A DNA stretch of 64,000 nt from Aquimarina sp. MAR_2010_214 (GTDB lineage Bacteria; Bacteroidota; Bacteroidia; Flavobacteriales; Flavobacteriaceae): contig NZ_PJMS01000001.1 in assembly GCF_002846555.1 (NCBI RefSeq), forward strand, positions 3,782,001 through 3,846,000, read 5' to 3'. Positions 19,046 through 28,758 of the stretch are shown here, in pieces (positions within the stretch are counted from its first letter, which is position 1; each line of letters opens with the position of its first letter). The notes beneath the pieces were generated by a model, which saw nothing but the letters and a program-made list of their open reading frames with translations, was not told the DNA's origin and did no database searches. The translations under genes and the position numbers were made by a program.

Positions 19046-21445
19046 ATGAAACAAAATTTAAAAGCCTTAATAGTAGTGTGGTTTTCAATAACCTGTACTA
19101 TAGCACAACAATCAAAAACCGGAAATGCAGAAGTTACCGGAAAAGTAATAGAGAATATTACAAACGAAGCTTTACCATTTGCATCAGTAGTTTTAAAAGA
19201 TGCAACACAGCAATTAGTTGAAGGAGTAATTACTAATGAGGAAGGAGTGTATATTATTATGGATATTCCTGTCGGAAAGTATAACTTAGAAGTAACATAT
19301 ACTGGGTTTCAGGCACACTCAGAACCATTAGAGGTCAACGAGTCTCGTCAAAAAATAAATCTAAAACCTATCCTGTTATTAGAAGAAACTGTTTCACTTG
19401 ATGAAGTAAAGATTACTACCGAGGTATCACAAGTTTCTTTACGTTTAGACAAAAAGGTATTTAAAGTAGGTAAAGATATATTATCACAAAGCGGTTCGGT
19501 TACAGATGTATTAGGTAATGTACCATCGGTTGCAGTAGATCCATCAGGAACGGTACAATTAAGAGGTAATGCCAATGTTACTATTTTAATTAATGGTAGA
19601 CGTTCTGGCTTAACATCTGCCCAGGCATTAGAACAAATTCCATCTGATAATGTAGATCGGGTAGAGGTAATCACTACTCCTTCTGCAAGATATGACGCTT
19701 CAGGATCTGCAGGGATCATTAATATTATTCTTAAGAAGAATACCAAAGGAGGACTAACAGGGCAATTAAGAGGAGTTGTAGGAACTCCGGATGATTATAG
19801 ATTATACGGGAGTTTTAGTTATAAGGCAGAAAAATTCAACTTTTTTGCTAATGCAGGAATACGATATACAGATTATGAAGGAGAATATACTAAACAACAA
19901 ATGTCTACCAGAAATAATACCACTGTACATTTAGACCAACGTGAAGATCAGGACAGACATGATGATGGGAAACTAATTTATGTTGGTGCAGACTATTATC
20001 TTAATAAAAATAATGCTATCACAGCAGCGTTTTATAGAAACCAGACAGAAGATACTGATGAAACAATGCTTTCTTATGGATATACTTCTACTACTACGGC
20101 TATTGATAGCATATTAACAACTTTAGGAAATTCTAAAGAAAAAAGGTCTTATAACCAGCTTGAAATGAATTATACCAAAACTTTTGCAAAAGAAGGGCGT
20201 AAATTGACTTTCGATTTGCAATATGATTTTTGGGATAGTACAAAAAAGTGGGGTGTACGCACTCAAAAAATAACGCCTACAATTACTCCAATATCAAATT
20301 TAAGAACAAAATCTACAAACAAGAATAATGATATTGTTTTACAATCTGATTTTGTGACTCCTTTTGGAGAAAATACAAAACTGGAAATCGGAGCTAAGTT
20401 TGAAAATAGGCATGTAACCGATGGGTTTATTGCCGAAGAGTTTGTAAATGATAACTATCAACTGTTAGATAACCTGGATAATGAGATTAAATATGACGAA
20501 CGAATTATTGGAGGATATGTTCAATACGGAAGTAAGATAGGTAAGTTTAGTTATTTACTTGGGTTACGAATTGAAGATACTAATATCAACATCAAAGATG
20601 AGGAAGGTACTTTTAATAACACTAATACCTTTACGAATCTATTTCCTACGTTAAACTTAGGGTATGCTATTGGTGAAAAAACAAATTTTCAAGTAAGTTA
20701 TAGCAAAAGAATAAACAGACCTTCATTATGGCAATTAAATCCATTTTCTGAACTTGAAGATTTTAACTCCCGGTTTTTTGGTAATCCAACATTGAAATCT
20801 GCATTTACCGATGTTGTAGAGGTATCACTTTTACAAAAAGGAACAAAATTCACAATAAATCCAAGTATATATTATTCCTATACTACAGATGATACCCAGT
20901 GGTATACTACTCAGAATGATGATGGTGTTTTTGTAAGTACAATTATCAATTTAGATTTAGAAGAACGATATGGTTTTGAACTTTCAGCTTCTTATAATCC
21001 ACTAAAATGGCTTAGTTTTAATGGAGATTTTAACGCCTATCGTTTTGACCAGGAAGGTACCGCCGGGACACAAGAACTAGATTTCTCTGATGAAACATGG
21101 CAAACTTCTTTAAGTACTAGATTAAAGCTTAAACATGGTATTTCAATTCAAAGTAGGTTTAATTACCAGGGAGAAAGAGGTAATGCTCAATACAAAAGAA
21201 AATCAATTTCATATTTGAACTTAGGAGCCAGTAAAAAGTTATTTAAAAATAAGGCGAATCTGATATTTAATGTTAGTAATGTTTTTGATAGTCGTAAAAC
21301 TCGAGAAGAGATAACGGGTACAGATTTTTTTGTAAACCAAGTAAGAAGTCGTAATGGTGCAAGATGGTCATTGAGTTTTGTATACAAATTTAATGGGAAA
21401 TCAGACCACAAAACCAGACGAGTACAACGAAGTAATAGAAACTAG
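19046..21445 (+). CDS. TonB-dependent-receptor-like outer membrane beta-barrel protein (OMP_b-brl_3 type)
   Basis: The 799-residue protein has a signal peptide (to about 20), a carboxypeptidase-regulatory-like Ig domain (25-105; VTGKVIENITNEALPFAS), a plug-like domain (120-230; GSVTDVLGNVPSVAVD, INGRRSG, VEVITTPSARYDA), and a long barrel ending in VYKFNGKSD. Length and order match the OMP_b-brl_3 receptors of Bacteroidetes. No SusD partner follows; a broken PD40 gene does. The divergent kinase and regulator are likely controllers. The substrate is unknown. Confidence 0.93.
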   Translation: MKQNLKALIVVWFSITCTIAQQSKTGNAEVTGKVIENITNEALPFASVVLKDATQQLVEGVITNEEGVYIIMDIPVGKYNLEVTYTGFQAHSEPLEVNESRQKINLKPILLLEETVSLDEVKITTEVSQVSLRLDKKVFKVGKDILSQSGSVTDVLGNVPSVAVDPSGTVQLRGNANVTILINGRRSGLTSAQALEQIPSDNVDRVEVITTPSARYDASGSAGIINIILKKNTKGGLTGQLRGVVGTPDDYRLYGSFSYKAEKFNFFANAGIRYTDYEGEYTKQQMSTRNNTTVHLDQREDQDRHDDGKLIYVGADYYLNKNNAITAAFYRNQTEDTDETMLSYGYTSTTTAIDSILTTLGNSKEKRSYNQLEMNYTKTFAKEGRKLTFDLQYDFWDSTKKWGVRTQKITPTITPISNLRTKSTNKNNDIVLQSDFVTPFGENTKLEIGAKFENRHVTDGFIAEEFVNDNYQLLDNLDNEIKYDERIIGGYVQYGSKIGKFSYLLGLRIEDTNINIKDEEGTFNNTNTFTNLFPTLNLGYAIGEKTNFQVSYSKRINRPSLWQLNPFSELEDFNSRFFGNPTLKSAFTDVVEVSLLQKGTKFTINPSIYYSYTTDDTQWYTTQNDDGVFVSTIINLDLEERYGFELSASYNPLKWLSFNGDFNAYRFDQEGTAGTQELDFSDETWQTSLSTRLKLKHGISIQSRFNYQGERGNAQYKRKSISYLNLGASKKLFKNKANLIFNVSNVFDSRKTREEITGTDFFVNQVRSRNGARWSLSFVYKFNGKSDHKTRRVQRSNRN

Positions 21446-21477
21446 TCGAGTGTAGATAAAAATAATGAATACTGACA

Positions 21478-21686
21478 AATGAAGGGAAGAAGAAAGATGG
21501 AACATGGTCAAAACCAATTGGCCATGGAAATACAGTAAATTCTGACTTTGATGAAAAAAGCCCGAGTATCACTCTGGATAATAAATTTTTATTTTTTATC
21601 AGATATAACGAAGAAGGTGGACTCTATCAAATGTGTATTGGGTAAGTACAGAAGTTATTCATAAAGTAAGACCAGTAGATTTTTAA
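21478..21686 (+). pseudogene. Remnant of a PD40/TolB-like beta-propeller protein (C-terminal fragment, frameshifted)
   Basis: Translating from 21478 gives a piece typical of PD40 repeats (KDGTWSKPIG, FDEKSPSITLDNKFLFFIRYN) that runs into a stop at 21643. Shifting frame near 21625 restores the usual C-terminus (SNVYWVSTEVIHKVRPVDF) up to TAA at 21684. Both halves look like the end of one WD40-like Bacteroidetes protein. There is no start and no N-terminal part, so the gene is dead. It lies directly after the TonB-type receptor. Confidence 0.8.
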
Positions 21687-21725
21687 GAAGTAATAGAAAT
21701 TAATTTATTTCCTAAAACGCGAATA

Positions 21726-22427
21726 TTACTTCAATAACTGGATAATATTTGTTTTATAGATTTTCCCGATAGGGATAATATGATCTCCGATACCTATTCT
21801 GTTTCCTTCAATACTTTTAATATGTTTTGTCGCCACTGCAAATGATTTATGAACCTGTAAAAAGTAATCTTTTGGAAGTAATTCTAAGAGGTCAGATATT
21901 TTCTCCCTAACCGTTATGGTTTCTGTTGTTGTAATTACTTTAGCATAATTTCCTGCCGCTTCGATATATTGGATAGTATCGATAACTACTTGGATATATT
22001 TTTTGTTACTGTGAAGAAAAATAGTTTTTGCCGTAGTGCTATCTCCAACTACTTTAGTTGGGAGCTGCACTGCAGGTGATGAACTTACTGCCTTGTTTAT
22101 TGCTTTTAGAAAACGTTCGAACCCAAAAGGCTTTAAGAGATAATCAGCAATATTAAGTTCATAACCTTCTAGAGCATGTTCTTTATAAGCTGTAGTTACA
22201 ATAACTATAGGAGGAGAAGGTAACGTTTTTAAGAACTCAAAACCTTTTAATTTTGGCATATTGAGATCCAGAAAAATTAAATCTACCTTGTGTTTATTTA
22301 AATATTCAAATGCTTCTAATGCATCATAGCAATTCTTCATCAATTTCATATTGGGTAATAAATCGCAATACCCTTTAATAATATCATGAGCTATATGTTC
22401 ATCATCAATAATTAAGTATTTGATCAT
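21726..22427 (-). CDS. LytTR-family response regulator (paralogue of 1706-2434)
   Basis: The 233-residue protein has a receiver domain with Asp54 (FLDLNMPKLKG) and Lys in YLLKPFGFERF, and a LytTR domain with QVHKSFAVATKHIK. Its receiver closely resembles that of the regulator at 1706-2434. It overlaps the kinase gene by 4 bp. The gene order relative to the ABC operon at 23804 is the same as in the first block. Confidence 0.95.
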   Translation of the reverse strand: MIKYLIIDDEHIAHDIIKGYCDLLPNMKLMKNCYDALEAFEYLNKHKVDLIFLDLNMPKLKGFEFLKTLPSPPIVIVTTAYKEHALEGYELNIADYLLKPFGFERFLKAINKAVSSSPAVQLPTKVVGDSTTAKTIFLHSNKKYIQVVIDTIQYIEAAGNYAKVITTTETITVREKISDLLELLPKDYFLQVHKSFAVATKHIKSIEGNRIGIGDHIIPIGKIYKTNIIQLLK

Positions 22428-23623
22428 AATTGATTTAATATTAGTTGCGCTTTATAAACATCTTCAGTAATGGTATAAGATAACGAATGCTTATTAGGAT
22501 ACACCAGTTCAAGTCTTCGCTCCAGATTATTTAAACCAATTCCAGGCTGTTCTGTGTTTTCTGAAGGATCAAAATTATTTTCAACTTCAAAATGTATTTC
22601 ATTTTCTCTGGCAATCATATCAACATGAACATAAGCATTCTCTCTTAAATTTTCTACACCGTGCTTGAAAGCATTCTCTAAAAGTATAATAAAAAGCAAA
22701 GGCATTACCTTATATCCTTCATTTTCAATTTGAAGATTAAAATTTATGGATATAGCTTTATGATAGCGCATCTTATGCAGCTCAATATAATTTTTTAGGT
22801 AGGCCACCTCTTCCTCTAGTGTAACTACATCTTTCTGTCCATCATATATACTATATCGCATCATATCAGAAAGCTTAAGAATCAACTCTTTTGCTTTCTT
22901 TGAATCTTTATCTACCCAACCGTATAAATTATTAAGCATATTAAAAAAGAAATGAGGATTTACCTGGCTTTTTAAATGCAATAATTCGGTTTTTGCTTTT
23001 TCATTTTTTAAAGTTAAAATTGATTTTATTTGTTTGAAAATCCAATGAACTATTAAAAAAAAAATCAACGGAAAATAAATAAAAACGATAATAATCAATG
23101 CGTCATTATTCTCATATTCTTCTAATAGTATCAAAGTCCTTCCTCCGCCTATTACAAAAGACCAAAAGATTAGTTTTTGTATCACTGATTTGGAAATAGT
23201 GGGGACTCCTTTTTTCTTGAGGTAGTAATTCCAGATAAGCACAGCACTAAAGATTAAAATATAAATAAACAATAAGACAAAAACAGAAGTAAACTCAGGA
23301 TGATTTGGATAAGATTCTAATATTCCGATAAAACATAGTAACCCCGTTAAAGTCGTGGTTATTCTAATTTCCTTTTTTGACCATAGTCGAGAGGAATTTC
23401 TTTGTTTTTTTCTGTTGAAGAACCAGAAAAATAGTAAATATCCAATACTACTAACTGCCAAAAAAACAAATAAGGTACCTGTAAATTCGATACCCGAAGC
23501 CATACAAATCACCCCACCAAACCATAAAAAAATGGATATCATCAGAGAGATTATCACTCGCTTATATTTTTCAAATAGTAACATCATATACCCAAAACTA
23601 GGGTAATAAAATGGTACAGCCAA
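22424..23623 (-). CDS. LytS/YehU-type sensor histidine kinase
   Basis: The 399-residue membrane kinase has about six hydrophobic segments in the first 200 residues, then a coiled segment and a His_kinase core with His224 (SQVNPHFFFNMLNNL). The ATPase region has LLENAFKHG and PGIGLNNLERRL. Translation could also begin at one of the two Met codons 13 residues in (MMLLFEKYKR), which would remove an unusual N-terminus. It is coupled to the LytTR gene and paralogous to the kinase at 2434-3471. Confidence 0.92.
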   Translation of the reverse strand: MAVPFYYPSFGYMMLLFEKYKRVIISLMISIFLWFGGVICMASGIEFTGTLFVFLAVSSIGYLLFFWFFNRKKQRNSSRLWSKKEIRITTTLTGLLCFIGILESYPNHPEFTSVFVLLFIYILIFSAVLIWNYYLKKKGVPTISKSVIQKLIFWSFVIGGGRTLILLEEYENNDALIIIVFIYFPLIFFLIVHWIFKQIKSILTLKNEKAKTELLHLKSQVNPHFFFNMLNNLYGWVDKDSKKAKELILKLSDMMRYSIYDGQKDVVTLEEEVAYLKNYIELHKMRYHKAISINFNLQIENEGYKVMPLLFIILLENAFKHGVENLRENAYVHVDMIARENEIHFEVENNFDPSENTEQPGIGLNNLERRLELVYPNKHSLSYTITEDVYKAQLILNQL

Positions 23624-23763
23624 AGAAGTTGATAAACATACGCTATACAGGTCTTAACTTCTAGAAAAGTGTGATGAAGTTACTTGATACTCACCAAAAG
23701 CCTTTGTATACCTTACTACACCAAACTTGTCACATTTATCATAATATCATCCGGCTTGACTAT

Positions 23764-23771
23764 TATGTTTG
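23764..23771 (+). promoter_or_regulatory. Candidate -7 box of the second ABC operon
   Basis: TATGTTTG fits TAnnTTTG and lies 32 bases before the ATG at 23804. It also argues that the in-frame codons upstream of 23804 are not translated. No clear -33 element is seen. Confidence 0.4.
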
Positions 23772-23803
23772 ATCAAAATAATTCAATCAAAAAACGAACA
23801 ATT

Positions 23804-24697
23804 ATGGAATTAGTCATTAAAAACTTAACAAAGACATATAAAAACGGAGTGAAGGCCATTAACAATCTAAGTCTTGAAATTGGAACAGGAATGTTTGGAT
23901 TATTAGGGCCTAATGGTGCCGGAAAATCTACATTGATGCGGACTATTGCTACGCTACAAGAAGCGGATGAAGGTACAATCACTTTTGGAGATCTGGATGT
24001 ATTAACTCAAAAAAATGAAGTAAGAAAAATTTTGGGATACTTACCACAAGAATTTGGTGTATACCCTAAAGTATCTGCAGAAGTATTACTGAATCATTTG
24101 GCTGTACTTAAAGGATTGACACATACAAAAGAAAGAAAAGAAGTTGTTAAGGCACTTTTACATAAAACAAATTTATATGAACATAGAAAGAAGAATATGG
24201 GAGGGTATTCTGGCGGAATGAAGCAACGTTTTGGTATAGCACAAGCATTACTTTCTAATCCAAAACTCATTATCGTAGATGAACCTACTGCAGGTCTCGA
24301 TCCTGCAGAAAGAAACCGGTTTTATAATCTACTAAGCGAACTGGGTGAAAATACCGTAGTCATTCTCTCTACTCATATTGTTGATGATGTTAAAGAGTTA
24401 TGTACTAATATGGCCATTGTTAATCGGGGAGAAGTACTTCTGAAAGGAAATCCGGTTAAAGCTATCGAGCAATTGAAGGATAAGGTGTATAAAAAGACAA
24501 TTGATAAAAATGAATTAGATAACTACAAACAACATCATGTCGTAATTGCCGAGAAATTTCTACTGGGTAAACCTGTTATTCATATTCTTAGTGAAAACAA
24601 TCCGGGAGATGGATTTATACCGATTCAGGCAGATTTAGAAGATGTGTATTTCTCACAAATTTTTGGTAGAGATCAACATCAGAATGCATTGTCATAA
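23804..24697 (+). CDS. ABC transporter ATP-binding protein (paralogue of 3695-4576)
   Basis: The 297-residue ATPase has Walker A GPNGAGKS (35-42), Q-loop YLPQEFGVYP, signature GYSGGMKQR, Walker B LIIVDEPTAGLDP and H-loop LSTHIVDD. The frame is open further upstream to 23684, but I chose the ATG at 23804. MELVIKNLTKTY then aligns with the start of the paralogue, and a -7 box sits between. It is 50 bp upstream of its permease/peptidase partner. Confidence 0.95.
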   Translation: MELVIKNLTKTYKNGVKAINNLSLEIGTGMFGLLGPNGAGKSTLMRTIATLQEADEGTITFGDLDVLTQKNEVRKILGYLPQEFGVYPKVSAEVLLNHLAVLKGLTHTKERKEVVKALLHKTNLYEHRKKNMGGYSGGMKQRFGIAQALLSNPKLIIVDEPTAGLDPAERNRFYNLLSELGENTVVILSTHIVDDVKELCTNMAIVNRGEVLLKGNPVKAIEQLKDKVYKKTIDKNELDNYKQHHVVIAEKFLLGKPVIHILSENNPGDGFIPIQADLEDVYFSQIFGRDQHQNALS

Positions 24698-24747
24698 ATA
24701 TAGACAGATCTAATATTTTCATTTCAATTTAATCTCAACTTAATCTT

Positions 24748-27700
24748 ATGTGGTACGAAATACTAAAATTCGAAATTAAGTACAGAGCCAAACGCCCTGA
24801 TACCTATATATACTTTGCAATTGTATTTTTATTTTCTATAGTAGCGGCAGATATTCTCATGGATAGAAACTCTGGTGCCTTGGGAACAAATTCTCCTCAG
24901 GATATAGCAAGAATAATGGCAATTGTCTCTTCTTTCTTTACTATGATTACTTCTATGATCATGGGAGTAGCTGCTTTAAGAGATTTTGATCATAATATGG
25001 AATCTCTAATGTTTATAAATCCCATCAAAAAAAGGGATTATTTAATTGGACGTTTTATAGGATCATTCATCATATTACTTTTTATTTTCTGTGGCCTGCT
25101 TTTTGGACTTATGCTAGGTGAATTTATGCCGTGGCGTGATGCAGACGTCATGTTACCTTTCAATTTCTGGCATTATCTACAACCTTTCCTGTATCTGGTT
25201 ATACCCAATATATTTTTTTGTGGGGCAGTTTTCTATGTAGGAGGTGCTTTAAGCCGAAAATTAATGGTTGTATACATTCAAGGTGTGTTTTTACTAATGG
25301 CATATATAGTAACTCTTACATTATTAAAGAACCAGGATAATCGTTTTTTTGCTGCTCTTTTAGACCCATTTTCTTTTCAAACTATTAGCGTATTAACTCA
25401 ATTCTGGACCAAAGCAGAACGAGGTATATTAATGCTTCCTATAGAAGGAGTGCTACTATACAACAGGTTGTTGTGGATAGGAACAGGGATAATTACGTTG
25501 ATGATAGGGTATTATAAGTTTAATTTCAATTTGATTAGAGGTAAAGCCTCAAAAAAGAAACTAATAGCTGTTTCTGAAGAAGAAAACAAATCTACTGTAC
25601 ACCATTTGGATAATCAAGTTCCAAAGGCTAATTTATACTTTGACATTAAAGCTACTATTTTTCAATTCTGGAAGCACGTCTTATTTAATTTCAAATCAAT
25701 TCTTAAAGAAACTTCATTCTGGGCCATTGTTCTTTGTGGGATGAGTATCATATTTATCAACTCTATTAGTTTAGATACCTCTTATGGTGTTAATAGTTAT
25801 CCTGCTACATATATAATAGTAGAAGAGCTTCAGGAAATGTCTATATATTTCTTCTTAATGATTCTTTTGTTTTATTCTGGCGAACTTGTGTGGAAAGAAA
25901 GAGATACAAAATTGAATGGTATCTATGATGCCATACCCATGTCTGATTTCATCAATTTGGCAGGTAAGTTTATTGGACTTATGTTTATATATATAGTATT
26001 AATGTTAGCTTTAATATTGGCAGGAGTGATTTTCCAAACATTAAGTGGGTATTACCACTATGAATTGGATGTATATTTCTATGGTTTTTTTATTGAAATC
26101 TTTCCATTTCTTATCCTTTTAACATTTATCTCCTTTTTTTTCCAGGTTATGACTAATCATAAGTTCTTAGGACACATTATGGTTGTAATCTTTTTCTTTG
26201 TGGCGTTTATTTTGCTGGAAGTATTAGAGTTAGATCATGGATTATACACTTTTGGTGGTGGGGATTTAGGAACATATTCAGATATGAATGGTTATGGGCA
26301 TTTTTTATGGCCATACATAAGTTTCAAAATATATTGGATTTTGTTTTCTATTATTCTATTTATTATTACCACCATATTTTCTGTAAGAGGTACAGAAACA
26401 CATATAAAAAAGCGTTGGAAACTAAGTAAACAACGATTGACCAAGCCTTTGATAAAACTAGGTGCTGTTACTATCTTAATCTTTATAGTATTAGGGAGTT
26501 ATATTTTTTACAATACCAACATTCTTAATGAATATTCATTTCCGAAGGAAGAGAGTATGTATAGAGTAAATTATGAGAAAAAACTCAAAAACTTTGAGTA
26601 TTTGCCACAACCAAAAATTGTAGATGTAAATCTAAAAGTTGATCTTTTTCCATATGATAGAGATTATTCGGTTGAAGGATATTATATGCTAAGGAATACG
26701 CATAACACTACTATTAATGAAGTTCATATTCAAAAATTACCAAATTCTCAGGTAGCAATTGAATACATCAAATTTGAAAAAGGAGCTACGATAAATAATG
26801 ATAATGAAGAGTATAGTTACTACATCTATAGACTAAATAAATCTCTGAAACCAGGAGATTCTATTAAAATGAAGTTTAAGCAAACATTTACTACAAAAGG
26901 TTTTGTCGAAAAATCAAATACTAAGATTGTTTATAATGGAACATTTATCGATAATTTCCATTTTCCGACAATAGGATATAATAGAAATCACGAATTACGG
27001 GATGATAAAGATCGTGAAGAGTATGGTCTGAAACCTAGAAATAGAAGACCCAAAATTGATGATCCACAAGCTATCAAAGAAGGTAGATCTAAAGGAGATG
27101 GAGAAGAAATCAATTTTGAAATGATTATTGGAACTGATGAAAGTCAAATCGCTATTGCTCCAGGTTATTTACAAAAGAAGTGGAAAGAAGAAGGTCGTAA
27201 CTATTTTCATTATAAGATGGATAAACCCATGTCTAATTTCTACTCTATTGTTTCGGCAAAGTATGAAGTATTAAAAGATCAATGGATACCTACATGTGAT
27301 AGCTTGGGTAATCCTGTTGATTTAGAAATTTACTACCACAAAGGACATGATTATAATCTTGACAGAATGATGAAAGGAATGAAAATGTCTTTTGATTATT
27401 TTAGTACCCATTTTGGGCCTTATCAATACAAGCAAATGCGAATATTAGAATTTCCTCGCTACCAGACTTTTGCTCAATCTTTTCCAAATACAGTACCTTT
27501 TTCTGAAGGTATAGGGTTTTTGATGGATATTGATGATGAACATGATGTAGATATGGCTTTTTATGTAACGGCTCACGAGCTGGCACACCAATGGTGGGGG
27601 CACCAGGTAAATCCTGCCTCTGTACAGGGAAGAGGAATGATTTCTGAAGCTTTGGCTCAGTATTCTGCTATTATGGTGCTGAAAGAAGCTTATCCAGAAG

Positions 27701-28377
27701 AAAAAGTAAGGCAATTTATTCAAACAGAAATGAATCGCTATCTAACAGGAAGAGCAGGAGAACAGACAGAAGAAATGCCATTGTCATTAGTAGAATCCGG
27801 GCAAAAATATATACATTATGGCAAAGGACTAGTGAACCTTTATGCCTTACAGGACTATATAGGAGAAAGGATGGTTAACCTTGCTTTAAAACGATTTATC
27901 AGAGACTGGAATAGTTATGATGGCCTGTTAAAGACAAAGACAGATAGATATCCAACTACAATAGATTTATTGAGTTATTTTAGGGAAGTTACACCAGATC
28001 ACTTACAGTATATTATTGCTGATTTATTCGAAACTGTGATATTATATGAAAACAAGACAACCGAAGCTGTATATGAAAAACTTTCAGAAAATACATTTAA
28101 GGTAAATCTAACATTAGATGTTACAAAATACCGTATTGATAGTGCAGGAGTAGAAAAATCAGTACCTGTACAGGATTGGATTGATATTGGCGTATATGGA
28201 GAAGGACCTGATGGAGGAGAAGAGTTAATTTATTTAGAGAAACACAAAATTACCGATCAGGTAATGCAATTAGAAATTATTGTGGATCAAAAACCGATCA
28301 AAGCAGGTATTGACCCGCTGAATAAACTAATCGATAGAAAAATTGAAAATAATCAGCAAACACTTCTCATAAAATAA
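24748..28377 (+). CDS. ABC-2 permease fused to M1-family aminopeptidase (paralogue of 4608-8228)
   Basis: The 1209-residue protein has the same design as the first copy: two multi-span ABC-2 halves (about 15-600) and an extracytoplasmic M1 domain. The zinc site is HELAH (His943, Glu944, His947) with a later SEA glutamate after 19 residues, and a Tyr in IHYGKG. The GAMEN position reads VPFSEGIGF. The membrane parts have diverged more than the peptidase part, as expected if the two pumps handle different substrates. A terminator follows at 28426. Confidence 0.92.
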   Translation: MWYEILKFEIKYRAKRPDTYIYFAIVFLFSIVAADILMDRNSGALGTNSPQDIARIMAIVSSFFTMITSMIMGVAALRDFDHNMESLMFINPIKKRDYLIGRFIGSFIILLFIFCGLLFGLMLGEFMPWRDADVMLPFNFWHYLQPFLYLVIPNIFFCGAVFYVGGALSRKLMVVYIQGVFLLMAYIVTLTLLKNQDNRFFAALLDPFSFQTISVLTQFWTKAERGILMLPIEGVLLYNRLLWIGTGIITLMIGYYKFNFNLIRGKASKKKLIAVSEEENKSTVHHLDNQVPKANLYFDIKATIFQFWKHVLFNFKSILKETSFWAIVLCGMSIIFINSISLDTSYGVNSYPATYIIVEELQEMSIYFFLMILLFYSGELVWKERDTKLNGIYDAIPMSDFINLAGKFIGLMFIYIVLMLALILAGVIFQTLSGYYHYELDVYFYGFFIEIFPFLILLTFISFFFQVMTNHKFLGHIMVVIFFFVAFILLEVLELDHGLYTFGGGDLGTYSDMNGYGHFLWPYISFKIYWILFSIILFIITTIFSVRGTETHIKKRWKLSKQRLTKPLIKLGAVTILIFIVLGSYIFYNTNILNEYSFPKEESMYRVNYEKKLKNFEYLPQPKIVDVNLKVDLFPYDRDYSVEGYYMLRNTHNTTINEVHIQKLPNSQVAIEYIKFEKGATINNDNEEYSYYIYRLNKSLKPGDSIKMKFKQTFTTKGFVEKSNTKIVYNGTFIDNFHFPTIGYNRNHELRDDKDREEYGLKPRNRRPKIDDPQAIKEGRSKGDGEEINFEMIIGTDESQIAIAPGYLQKKWKEEGRNYFHYKMDKPMSNFYSIVSAKYEVLKDQWIPTCDSLGNPVDLEIYYHKGHDYNLDRMMKGMKMSFDYFSTHFGPYQYKQMRILEFPRYQTFAQSFPNTVPFSEGIGFLMDIDDEHDVDMAFYVTAHELAHQWWGHQVNPASVQGRGMISEALAQYSAIMVLKEAYPEEKVRQFIQTEMNRYLTGRAGEQTEEMPLSLVESGQKYIHYGKGLVNLYALQDYIGERMVNLALKRFIRDWNSYDGLLKTKTDRYPTTIDLLSYFREVTPDHLQYIIADLFETVILYENKTTEAVYEKLSENTFKVNLTLDVTKYRIDSAGVEKSVPVQDWIDIGVYGEGPDGGEELIYLEKHKITDQVMQLEIIVDQKPIKAGIDPLNKLIDRKIENNQQTLLIK

Positions 28378-28758
28378 TAGGAGTTATATTTCTGTTAAAG
28401 TAAAATTAAATATGGGATATCGTTTACAATCCTCACAATCAATAGATGTGGGGATTGTTTTTTTAATGCCACTTCAATGCATAGCGTCATGACGTGAGCC
28501 CATAAATACCCGTCAATAGGTATTTTAGTATGGTTTTAGATACATACTTTTATACATCTAAAATTAGGGGGATTCACCTCTTTTTTTGAATGTATATTTT
28601 TACTAATTTTAAATACTTCAATCGTCTCACAAATATTACCCCGATTTTTATTAATAGTAATTATGCATTTATATCCGTTTAATCATAAACCTGTTTATGT
28701 ATTAACCAGATACGTGGATTCCTATTATAGTTAATGGTACTAAAAAGTAATTTCTAAA
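28378..28758. other. Intergenic region with terminator and two short palindromes
   Basis: No gene is supported here. Besides the terminator at 28426 it holds a perfect 10-bp palindrome CGTCATGACG (28485-28494) and a 7-bp inverted repeat AAATACC / GGTATTT (28504-28510 and 28519-28525). These are possible binding sites upstream of the patatin operon. The rest is AT-rich without features that I can read. Confidence 0.5.
28426..28465 (+). terminator. Rho-independent terminator after the second ABC operon
   Basis: ACAATCCTCACA (28426-28437) pairs with TGTGGGGATTGT (28447-28458), twelve pairs with one G-T wobble. A T-run follows. Confidence 0.88.

Noticed and set aside
23684..23803. N-terminal extension of the second ABC ATPase
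   Set aside because: The extra 40 residues have no match in the paralogue, whose first Met aligns with 23804, and a -7 box lies within the stretch.
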